The translations under genes and the position numbers were made by a program. From NCBI GenBank assembly GCA_018699755.1, contig JABIRQ010000117.1, positions 1-16,475 on the forward strand: a stretch of 16,475 bases of DNA, read 5' to 3'. The stretch is from Rhodospirillaceae bacterium. Lineage in GTDB: Bacteria > Pseudomonadota > Alphaproteobacteria > CADEGL01. The notes under the pieces are model-generated. The model searched no databases, had not been told where the DNA came from, and worked only from the letters and a program-made list of their open reading frames with translations. This document shows positions 1-7,007 of the stretch, piece after piece; position 1 is the first letter of the stretch, and every line of letters starts with the position of its first letter.

Positions 1-501
1 CCGGCCTCCGGCGGGGCCGCGCGGATCAAGCTGGCCGGCACGGTGATCGGCAAGCAGGAGCGGACCAGTGCGCGCGGCAACCGCTTCGCTTTCATCCAGC
101 TTTCCGACGCCACCGGCGTGTTCGAGATCGTGATGTTCGCCGAGGTTTTGGCCCAGTCGCGCGAGTTGCTCGAATCCGGTGCACCCCTGCTGATTCAGGG
201 CGAGGCGCGGCTGGACGACGACACGGTCAAGATCATGGCCCAGAAGGTTTCGCCCCTGGACGAGGCGGCCGCGACGACGGATACCGGCCTGCGCGTCTGG
301 CTTGCCGCTGCCGAACCGGCGCGCAGCCTGTCCAGCGTCCTGGCGCGAGAGCGCAAGGGCAGGGGCAATGTCGTGGTCGTGGTGCCCGTCGAGGGTGGGC
401 GGGAAGCGGAGATCATGCTGCCCGGCCGCTTCACCGTGGCCCCGCCGACCCGCGCCGCCATCAAGGCGATCCCTGGCGTGATCGACGTGCGGGAGATTTA
501 G
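1..501 (+). CDS. dnaE: DNA polymerase III subunit alpha, C-terminal part (5' end outside window)
   Basis: This is the last 166 residues of the replicative polymerase catalytic subunit. The frame is open from base 1, so the gene starts upstream of the window and the GTG at 43 is internal. What is visible is the C-terminal OB-fold (nucleic-acid-binding) domain, with the stretch GKQERTSARGNRFAF followed by LSDATGVFEI, which I recognise as typical of alphaproteobacterial DnaE. After it comes the small domain ending in PGVIDVREI and a TAG stop. The polymerase active site lies outside the window. In E. coli dnaE lies downstream of the lpxA-lpxB-rnhB end of the homologous cluster; here it lies upstream of rpsB, and no rnhB is seen. 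The gap after it suggests a transcription unit separate from rpsB. The family call is firm. Confidence 0.93.
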   Translation, partial: PASGGAARIKLAGTVIGKQERTSARGNRFAFIQLSDATGVFEIVMFAEVLAQSRELLESGAPLLIQGEARLDDDTVKIMAQKVSPLDEAAATTDTGLRVWLAAAEPARSLSSVLARERKGRGNVVVVVPVEGGREAEIMLPGRFTVAPPTRAAIKAIPGVIDVREI

Positions 502-531
502 CGGGCTTTCTACGAAAGAGCATCGAGCCAA

Positions 532-570
532 TCATCCTTCGAGATGGCCCTGCGGGCCTCCTCAGGATGA
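532..570. repeat. Intergenic palindromic repeat
   Basis: The outer arms TCATCCT (532-538) and AGGATGA (564-570) are perfect reverse complements. Inside them GAG can pair with CTC, and an inner GGCC/GGCC pair closes a short GC-rich loop. The layout (ATCCTTCGAG, GC-rich core, CTCCTCAGGATGA) resembles a short palindromic element I know to be scattered between genes in many Alphaproteobacteria. Membership in that family is from memory, not a search. It lies 31 bases after the dnaE stop, so its transcript would fold and could act as a 3'-end stabiliser or weak terminator, though no T run follows. Confidence 0.55.
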
Positions 571-781
571 GGCCAATGTATTGCTTCTCCTCACCCTATG
601 GATGGTCTGTCGAAACCGTCATTCATTCCGCGCGGCAGATCCACCTCGAACCCCGCACGGGCCTTCGATACTGTCCGGATCATGGCCGATGCGCGCGGCA
701 ATGCGGAACCATGATGGTTGCGATCGGTAGGCCCGAGGCCCGCGGGACCGGGTGTTTGAAGGGTTGCAGGGGCCTTTCGTC

Positions 782-810
782 TTGAAATTGCCGCCTTGGG
801 GCGGTATCAC
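782..810 (+). promoter_or_regulatory. Probable sigma70-type promoter of the rpsB operon
   Basis: TTGAAA (782-787, 5 of 6 to consensus) is followed after exactly 17 bases by TATCAC (805-810, 4 of 6). Transcription would start near 817, giving a leader of about 130 bases before rpsB. The bases just after the -10 box (CACGCCGCGC) are very GC-rich, a discriminator type associated with stringent control of translation genes; applying that here is inference. The spacer contains an inverted repeat, CCGCC-TTGG-GGCGG (791-804). No start site has been measured. Confidence 0.5.
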
Positions 811-883
811 CACGCCGCGCATAGGCGCAAATCCACACGCGGGCATGCGGTGGGCCTGGAGAAATCGGGTCCTTCGCTCCGGT

Positions 884-908
884 GTCCGTCGGCAAGAGAC
901 CGGCGGAC
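884..908 (+). promoter_or_regulatory. Hairpin in the rpsB leader, possible S2 autoregulation site
   Basis: GTCCGTCGG (884-892) pairs with CCGGCGGAC (900-908) over nine base pairs with one G-U, closing a 7-base loop. It lies about 30 bases before the rpsB Shine-Dalgarno (AGGA, 937-940, 8 bases before ATG). In E. coli, S2 represses its own operon through the rpsB leader. Whether this hairpin has that role is inference; only the stem is seen. Confidence 0.4.
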
Positions 909-948
909 GACACGCTCGCGGAGGCTGAACCGGAAAAGGAAACGAACC

Positions 949-1914
949 ATGGCGATGCCAACATTCTCCATGCGTCAGCTCTTGGAAGCTGGCGTGCATT
1001 TCGGCCACGTGACCAGGCGCTGGAACCCGCGCATGGAGCCGTACATCTTCGGTGTGCGGAACAATATCCATATTATCGACCTGCAGCAGACCGTGCCCAT
1101 GCTGCATGGGGCCCTGCAGTCCCTGCGCGCCATCGCGGCGGGCGGCGGGCGCGTGCTCTTCGTCGGCACCAAGCGCCAGGCTTCGAGCATCGTGGCCGAG
1201 GCGGCTGGGCGCTGCGGCCAGTATTACGTGAACCACCGCTGGCTCGGCGGCATGCTGACCAATTGGAAAACCGTTTCCAATTCGATCCGCCGCCTGCGCC
1301 AGGTCGAGGAGCAGCTCGAATCGGACGAGGCGACGGCCCTTCTGACCAAGAAGGAACTGTTGGGTCTGACCCGCGAGAAGGAACGCCTCGATCGCGCCCT
1401 GGGCGGGATCAAGGAGATGGGCGGCCTGCCCGATATCCTTTTCGTGGTCGACACGAACAAGGAAGACATTGCCGTCGCCGAGGCGCGCAAGCTGGGCATT
1501 CCGATCATTGCGGTGATCGACAGCAATTCGAACCCGGAGGGAATCACCTATCCGATTCCGGGCAATGACGATTCCCTGCGCGCCATCAATCTCTACTGCG
1601 ACCTGGCGGTCGAGGCCGTCTTGGACGGTCTGCAGGAGGAGATGCGAGTGGCTGGCGTCGATGTCGGCGCCGTGGCGGAAGCGCCCGCCGAGCCGGTGGC
1701 CGCGGCCGCGCCGCCCGCCGGGGGTGGCGAGGCCGCACCGGTCGATGCGCCGGAAGCCCTGGTCGCGGCGGCCGCCGCGACGGAACAGCCTGCCGAGGCT
1801 GCGCCTGCCGCGGCCGCACCTCCAGAGACGCCCGCGTCGGAACCGCCCGAGGCCGCGCCTGCGGAAACGCCCGCGGATGCGCCCAAGGCCGATGTGCCGG
1901 CGGCGGGTGCGTAG
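949..1914 (+). CDS. rpsB: 30S ribosomal protein S2 with long Ala/Pro/Glu-rich C-terminal tail
   Basis: S2 is a small-subunit ribosomal protein that joins the 30S late, with S1, and is needed for translation initiation. The start at 949 gives MAMPTFSMRQLLEAG, the normal family N-terminus, with AGGA 8 bases upstream; the frame is open further upstream but that part is leader. Family landmarks are HFGH (17-20), VGTKRQA (72-78), RWLGGMLTN (97-105), the second S2 signature starting PDILFVVDTN (161-170) and YPIPGNDDSLRAI (about 201-213). The protein is 321 residues against about 240-260 in most bacteria. The excess is a tail from about residue 232 made almost only of Ala, Pro, Glu, Gly and Asp. The tail is in frame with high-GC codons and ends at a TAG, so it is not an obvious frameshift product. 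First gene of the operon; tsf follows after 56 bases. Confidence 0.96.
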   Translation: MAMPTFSMRQLLEAGVHFGHVTRRWNPRMEPYIFGVRNNIHIIDLQQTVPMLHGALQSLRAIAAGGGRVLFVGTKRQASSIVAEAAGRCGQYYVNHRWLGGMLTNWKTVSNSIRRLRQVEEQLESDEATALLTKKELLGLTREKERLDRALGGIKEMGGLPDILFVVDTNKEDIAVAEARKLGIPIIAVIDSNSNPEGITYPIPGNDDSLRAINLYCDLAVEAVLDGLQEEMRVAGVDVGAVAEAPAEPVAAAAPPAGGGEAAPVDAPEALVAAAAATEQPAEAAPAAAAPPETPASEPPEAAPAETPADAPKADVPAAGA

Positions 1915-1920
1915 GATTAT

Positions 1921-1937
1921 CTGCGATATTATCGTAG
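1921..1937 (+). promoter_or_regulatory. Hairpin in the AT-rich rpsB-tsf spacer
   Basis: CTGCGAT and ATCGTAG form a 7-bp stem (one G-U) around ATT within a spacer that is clearly richer in A/T than its surroundings. There is no T run after it, so a full terminator is unlikely. It might act as a weak attenuator or as an RNA processing or stability element that sets the ratio of S2 to EF-Ts. A GAGGA Shine-Dalgarno for tsf follows at 1958-1962. Confidence 0.3.
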
Positions 1938-1970
1938 GTTACGCGGAATTATTGATAGAGGACTTTAGGA

Positions 1971-2897
1971 ATGGCTGAGATCACGGCTGGGCTCGTGAAG
2001 CAGCTCCGGGACAAGACCGGGGCCGGCATGATGGACTGCAAGAAGGCCCTCACGGAAACCGCGGGCGAAGTGGAAGAGGCCGTCATCTGGCTGCGCAAGA
2101 AGGGCCTGGCGGCGGCGGCCAAGAAGGCCGGGCGGGTGGCCGCCGAGGGCCTCGTCGCGATGCGGGTCGAGGGCAATGCGGGCGCGCTGGTCGAGGTCAA
2201 TGCGGAGACCGACTTCGTGGCGCGCAACGAGGCGTTTCAGGGTTTTGCGGCCGAGGCGGCCGGTATCGCCCTGACGACCGGCGGCGAGGTCGAGGCCCTG
2301 AAGGCGGCCGAATATCCAGGCGCCGGCCATAGCGTCGAGGACGAATTGACCGCCCTGATCGCGCGAATCGGCGAGAACATGGTGCTGCGACGCTCGACCG
2401 GCCTGTCCGTGGGAACGGGCGTGGTCTGCGGCTATATGCACAATCAGACCGTGCCGGGCCTGGGCAAGATCGGCGTGCTCGTCGGTCTCGAGTCCTCGCT
2501 GCCGGGCGATGCGTTGAACGAAATCGGCAAACAGCTTGCCATGCATGTAGCGGCGGCGGCGCCCCAGGCGCTGCGTGTCGAGGACGTCGATCCCTCGGCC
2601 GTGGACAACGAGCGGGCGATCCTGGCCGATCAGGCGCGCGCTTCGGGCAAGCCGGAAGAGATCATCGACAAGATGGTCGAGGGCCGGTTGCGCAAATATT
2701 ACGAAGAGGTCGTCCTGCTCGAGCAGGTCTGGGTTCTCGACGGCAAGACCAAGGTGTCCAAGGCGGTCGAGGACGTGGCGAAGGCCGCAGGCGGCACGGC
2801 TGCCGTCACCGGCTTCCGGCGCTTCGCCCTGGGCGAGGGGATCGAGCGCGAGGAAAGCGATTTCGCGGCCGAGGTCGCGGCGCAGCTCGACAACTAG
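1971..2897 (+). CDS. tsf: Translation elongation factor Ts
   Basis: EF-Ts is the cytoplasmic nucleotide exchange factor that releases GDP from EF-Tu. The 308 residues begin with the UBA-like N-terminal domain (about 1-55, MAEITAGLVKQLRDKTGAGM), followed by the EF-Tu contact motif TDFVARN (80-86) and then the dimerisation/core domains. The length is normal for the family. The start is fixed by the conserved N-terminus and by GAGGA 8 bases upstream. It is cotranscribed with rpsB as in most bacteria, and pyrH follows after 43 bases. Confidence 0.97.
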   Translation: MAEITAGLVKQLRDKTGAGMMDCKKALTETAGEVEEAVIWLRKKGLAAAAKKAGRVAAEGLVAMRVEGNAGALVEVNAETDFVARNEAFQGFAAEAAGIALTTGGEVEALKAAEYPGAGHSVEDELTALIARIGENMVLRRSTGLSVGTGVVCGYMHNQTVPGLGKIGVLVGLESSLPGDALNEIGKQLAMHVAAAAPQALRVEDVDPSAVDNERAILADQARASGKPEEIIDKMVEGRLRKYYEEVVLLEQVWVLDGKTKVSKAVEDVAKAAGGTAAVTGFRRFALGEGIEREESDFAAEVAAQLDN

Positions 2898-2940
2898 GCG
2901 ACGGGGCACACAAGAGGCGATTGGGAAGGAGCCGAGACCG

Positions 2941-3701
<761 letters not shown>

Positions 3702-3705
<4 letters not shown>

Positions 3706-4259
3706 GCGATGCGGACAACCAGGATCTGGCGCGCCGGATGGCCGGCGCGGTCGAGGTCCTGAAGCACGAGTTCGGCGGCCTGCGGACGGGCCGCGCCTCG
3801 GCCGGGCTGCTCGAGCCGGTCACCGTGGAAGCCTACGGGTCGGCCATGCCGATCACCCAGGTCGGCACCATCAACGTGCCGGAGCCGCGCATGATCACCG
3901 TGCAGGTCTGGGACAAGGCCAACGTCAAGGCGGCGGAGAAGGCGATCCGGGAATCGGAACTCGGGCTCAATCCCCAGGTCGACGGCCAGCTCATCCGGGT
4001 GCCGATCCCCGAACTGAACGAGGAGCGCAGGGTCGAACTGACCAAGATCGCCCATAAATACGCCGAGCAGGCGCGCATCGCCGTGCGCAACGTGCGCCGC
4101 GACGGCATGGACAAGCTGAAGCGGATGGAAAAGGATGGCGAGCTGTCCCAGGACGAGCAGCACGGCCGAGCCGATGATATCCAAACGCTGACCGACACGC
4201 ATATCGAGCAGATCGACGAGGCCTTGGCCTCGAAGGAAGAAGAGATCCTGCAGGTCTGA
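3702..4259 (+). CDS. frr: Ribosome recycling factor
   Basis: RRF splits post-termination ribosomes together with EF-G. The 185 residues match the usual family length exactly. Recognisable parts are the N-terminal helix with FGGLRTGRAS (about 25-34), the small beta domain with PITQVGTINVPEPRMITVQ (about 50-68), and the C-terminal helices of the three-helix bundle (NEERRVELTKIAHKYAEQAR, then VRNVRRDGMDKLKRMEKDGE). The ATG overlaps the pyrH stop (ATGA), with a GGGAGAGG Shine-Dalgarno just upstream inside pyrH. uppS starts 5 bases after its stop. Confidence 0.97.
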
Positions 4260-4264
4260 TTGGG

Positions 4265-4999
4265 ATGGATGCCGCCCACGCTCAGCCGGCCGGAAGCGCC
4301 CCGGTCCCGGCCCATGTCGCCATTATCATGGACGGCAATGGGCGTTGGGCGAAGGCGCGTGGCCTGCCGCGCACCGAGGGCCACCGGCGCGGCGCGGAAT
4401 CGGTGCGTGTGGCGATCGAAAGCGCCCTGCGCCACGGCGTGCGCTACCTGACCTTGTTCGGCTTTTCCTCGGAGAACTGGAAGCGGCCCAAGTCCGAGGT
4501 CGCGGACTTGATGGGCCTCTTGCGCCTCTACCTGCGCCGCGAGATCGCTCAACTCGACCGCAACGGGGTTCGAGTGCGATTTATCGGTGATCGCGCGAAG
4601 CTCGACGGCGACATTGTGGCGACGATCGGCGAGGCGGAGGCCAAGACCCGGGGCAATGTCCGGCTCGACCTCGTCGTCGCGCTCAGCTATGGCGGGCGGG
4701 ATGAGATCGTCGCGGCCGCGCGTCACTTGGCCACCGAGGCCGCGGCCGGCCGGTTGCCGCCCGAGGAGATCGACGAGCGCGCCCTGGAAGGTGCGCTCTA
4801 CACGGCGGACATTCCCGATCCGGACGTGATCGTCCGCACCAGCGGCGAGAAGCGCATCAGCAACTTCCTGCTCTGGCAGTCGGCCTATGCCGAGTTTTTC
4901 TTCATCGACACCCTGTGGCCCGATTTTCGCGAGAAGGATTTCGATGCTGTGGTATGCGAATTCCGGACTCGGGAAAGGCGCTATGGCACGACCGGCTGA
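4265..4999 (+). CDS. uppS: Undecaprenyl diphosphate synthase (cis-prenyltransferase)
   Basis: UppS adds isopentenyl diphosphate units in cis to farnesyl diphosphate to make C55-PP, the lipid carrier for peptidoglycan and O-antigen units. The 244 residues carry IIMDGNGRWA with the catalytic Asp at 23, GHRRGAES (39-46), FSSENWKRP (67-75), and the C-terminal RTSGEKRISNFLLWQ (191-205), which binds the diphosphate of IPP. The length is normal. The start is 5 bases after the frr stop with only a weak Shine-Dalgarno, so coupling to frr is likely. Its 3' end overlaps cdsA by 17 bases. The dxr gene two places downstream feeds the same isoprenoid route. Confidence 0.95.
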   Translation: MDAAHAQPAGSAPVPAHVAIIMDGNGRWAKARGLPRTEGHRRGAESVRVAIESALRHGVRYLTLFGFSSENWKRPKSEVADLMGLLRLYLRREIAQLDRNGVRVRFIGDRAKLDGDIVATIGEAEAKTRGNVRLDLVVALSYGGRDEIVAAARHLATEAAAGRLPPEEIDERALEGALYTADIPDPDVIVRTSGEKRISNFLLWQSAYAEFFFIDTLWPDFREKDFDAVVCEFRTRERRYGTTG

Positions 5000-5801
5000 A
5001 CCCATGGCCTCGTCCTTGCGGATTCGCGCGCTTTCGACCCTCGTGTTGATTCCGACCGCCGCCGCCTTGGTGGTCGCGGGCCCACCCATCTTCACGGTCG
5101 CGGTGGCCGTCGCGGCCGCTTTGGCGGCTTGGGAATGGGAAAGGCTCACCGCCTCCGCCTTCGGCCCGGTCGGCGTCGTCGTCGGGCTGGGCGCTATCGC
5201 CGCCGCGTGGCTGGCCGGGGCGGGATTGCCGGAAGCCGCCCTGGTCGCCGTGATCGGGGGCGCGTTCGGCGCGTATCTTCTGGCACGGCTTCTCGATCAT
5301 GCGCGTCCTGCGACGATGGCCGCCGGCGTCGTCTATATCGGCTTGCCCGCGGGCGCCTTCGCTTGGCTGCGCGCCGTGCCGGTGGATGGCCTGTACCTGG
5401 TCGGATGGCTCGTCGCGGTGGTCGTCGCCTGCGATGTCCTGGCCTACGCCGCAGGCCGTGCGATCGGCGGCCCGCGCCTGGCGCCTCGTATCAGCCCGGG
5501 CAAGACCTGGGCGGGACTTGGCGGGGCCGTGGTCGGTGGGAGTGCGGCGGGCGCGGCCTTGGCGCTGGCTTTCGGTTTAACCGGCCCGGCCGCGGGCGGC
5601 GTCGCGGGCGCGGTTCTGGCGCTCGTCGCCCAGGGCGGCGATCTACTCGAATCGGCCATCAAGCGGCGCGCGGGGGTCAAGGACTCCGGGCGTCTGATCC
5701 CGGGTCACGGGGGCCTGCTCGACCGGATCGACGGCTACATGACGGCAGGACCGGTCCTGGCCGTCGCGATAGGCTTCTGGGCGGGGAGGGCGACGGGGTG
5801 A
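4983..5801 (+). CDS. cdsA: Phosphatidate cytidylyltransferase (CDP-diglyceride synthase)
   Basis: CdsA converts phosphatidic acid and CTP to CDP-diacylglycerol, the precursor of all major phospholipids, in the inner membrane. The 272-residue protein is very hydrophobic, with several Ala/Val/Leu/Gly-rich membrane segments from about residue 20 on. The C-terminal family signature runs from S224 to D250 (SAIKRRAGVKDSG, then LIPGHGGLLDRID), with the conserved KD and HGG-DR-D residues present. I chose ATG 4983 because GGGAAAGG lies just upstream; ATG 5004, 4 bases after uppS, is an alternative without a ribosome binding site. It overlaps uppS by 17 bases and dxr by GTGA. Confidence 0.94.
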   Translation: MARPAEPMASSLRIRALSTLVLIPTAAALVVAGPPIFTVAVAVAAALAAWEWERLTASAFGPVGVVVGLGAIAAAWLAGAGLPEAALVAVIGGAFGAYLLARLLDHARPATMAAGVVYIGLPAGAFAWLRAVPVDGLYLVGWLVAVVVACDVLAYAAGRAIGGPRLAPRISPGKTWAGLGGAVVGGSAAGAALALAFGLTGPAAGGVAGAVLALVAQGGDLLESAIKRRAGVKDSGRLIPGHGGLLDRIDGYMTAGPVLAVAIGFWAGRATG

Positions 5802-6991
5802 GCGCTGTCGAGACCAACGGCCCGGCCGATAGGGCCCCCAGGTCGGTCACCATTCTCGGGTCGACCGGCTCGGTCGGCGCCAACACCGTCGATCTGATTC
5901 GCCGCGAGCCGGGTCGCTACCGGGTCGAGGCGCTGACCGCCAACCGCAATGTCGAGGCTCTGGCCGGTCAGGCCCGCGAACTCGGGGCATCCTTCGCCGT
6001 GGTCGCCGATCCCGATCGCTACGGCGCGCTCAAGGATGCGCTGTCCGGAAGCGGTATCGAAGCCGGCGCGGGGGCGGAGGCCGTGCGCGAGGCGGCGGAA
6101 CGACCGGCCGAATTGGTCATGGCCGCGATCGTCGGTTCCGCGGGTCTCGCATCGACCCTGGCCGCCGTGCGCCGGGGTGCGCTGATCGGCCTGGCCAACA
6201 AGGAAACCTTGGTCTGCGCCGGGGATATCGTCACGGCCGAGGTGGCGCGCTGCGGCGCGACCCTGCTGCCCGTCGATTCCGAGCACAGCGCGATCTATCA
6301 GGTTTTCGATTTCGCTCAGGCGGATCGCGTCGAGCGGATCATCCTGACGGCCTCGGGCGGGCCGTTCCGCACCCGCTCCCTGGCGGAGATGGAGGCCGTC
6401 ACCCCGGCTCAGGCCGTTGCCCATCCGAATTGGGACATGGGCGCCAAGATTTCGGTCGATTCGGCGACTATGATGAACAAGGGTTTGGAGATCATCGAGG
6501 CCCACCACCTCTTCCCGGTCGAGGAGAAGCGGATCGAGGTCGTGGTCCATCCGCAATCCGTGATTCACAGCATGGTCGAATATGTCGACGGCTCGGTGCT
6601 GGCGCAGCTCGGCTCGCCCGACATGCGCACCCCGATCGCCTATGCCCTCGGCTGGCCCGAACGGATCGCGTCTCCCTCGCCGCGCCTCGATTTCGAGGCG
6701 ATCGCCCAGCTCACCTTCGAGCCGCCGGACGAAACGCGGTTTCCGGCCCTACGCCTGGCCCGTGCGGCCCTGCGCGCGGGCGGCGCCGCGCCCACCGTGC
6801 TCAACGCCGCGAACGAGGTCGCCGTCGCGGCTTTCCTGGCGGGCACGGTGCGGTTCCTGTCGATCGGGCAGATCGTCGAAGAGGCGTTGGTGGCCCTGGG
6901 CGGCGAGGCCCTCGGCAGCCTCGAGGATGTGGTCGAAATCGATCGCCGCACTAGAGTCTTCGCAGACGACCGTACCGGGCAAAACGCATGA
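5798..6991 (+). CDS. dxr: 1-deoxy-D-xylulose-5-phosphate reductoisomerase
   Basis: Dxr carries out the committed NADPH-dependent step of the MEP pathway (DXP to MEP), supplying isoprenoid precursors. The GTG start overlaps the cdsA stop (GTGA) with GGGGAGGG about 7 bases upstream, giving 397 residues, the usual length. Landmarks are the nucleotide-binding GSTGSVG (21-27), ANKETLV (133-139), LPVDSEHSAIYQ (157-168) with metal ligands D160 and E162, SGGPF (186-190), HPNWDMGAKISVDSATMMNKGLE (209-231) with E231 as third ligand, and HPQSVIHSMVEY (251-262). All active-site residues I can check are intact. The long open frame upstream of the GTG is a shadow of cdsA. rseP follows after 16 bases. Confidence 0.96.
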   Translation: MSAVETNGPADRAPRSVTILGSTGSVGANTVDLIRREPGRYRVEALTANRNVEALAGQARELGASFAVVADPDRYGALKDALSGSGIEAGAGAEAVREAAERPAELVMAAIVGSAGLASTLAAVRRGALIGLANKETLVCAGDIVTAEVARCGATLLPVDSEHSAIYQVFDFAQADRVERIILTASGGPFRTRSLAEMEAVTPAQAVAHPNWDMGAKISVDSATMMNKGLEIIEAHHLFPVEEKRIEVVVHPQSVIHSMVEYVDGSVLAQLGSPDMRTPIAYALGWPERIASPSPRLDFEAIAQLTFEPPDETRFPALRLARAALRAGGAAPTVLNAANEVAVAAFLAGTVRFLSIGQIVEEALVALGGEALGSLEDVVEIDRRTRVFADDRTGQNA

Positions 6992-7007
6992 AGGCGGAAG
7001 AATCGCG

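Larger units (their letters stand above)
502..948. other. dnaE-rpsB intergenic region
   Basis: About 450 bases lie between dnaE and rpsB with no convincing gene. The open frames here have no recognisable protein and no good ribosome binding site. The region holds a small hairpin just after dnaE (CTTTC/GAAAG, 506-518), a palindromic repeat (532-570), a perfect 6+6 inverted repeat AACCAT-G-ATGGTT (707-719), a sigma70-like promoter (782-810) and a leader hairpin (884-908). I saw no tRNA-like fold. Confidence 0.7.

Noticed and set aside
567..785. 72-codon + strand frame in the dnaE-rpsB gap
   Set aside because: It begins inside the palindromic repeat, has no good ribosome binding site, no recognisable protein features, and covers the proposed promoter.
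796..948. N-terminal extension of S2 by 51 residues (start at 796)
   Set aside because: The extension is Arg-rich nonsense that covers the leader hairpin and Shine-Dalgarno; the family N-terminus and a good ribosome binding site fix the start at 949.
5129..5797. Apparent long N-terminal extension of Dxr over cdsA
   Set aside because: It is the Arg/Gly-rich shadow of cdsA in another frame; the GTG at 5798 with a strong Shine-Dalgarno gives a normal-length Dxr.
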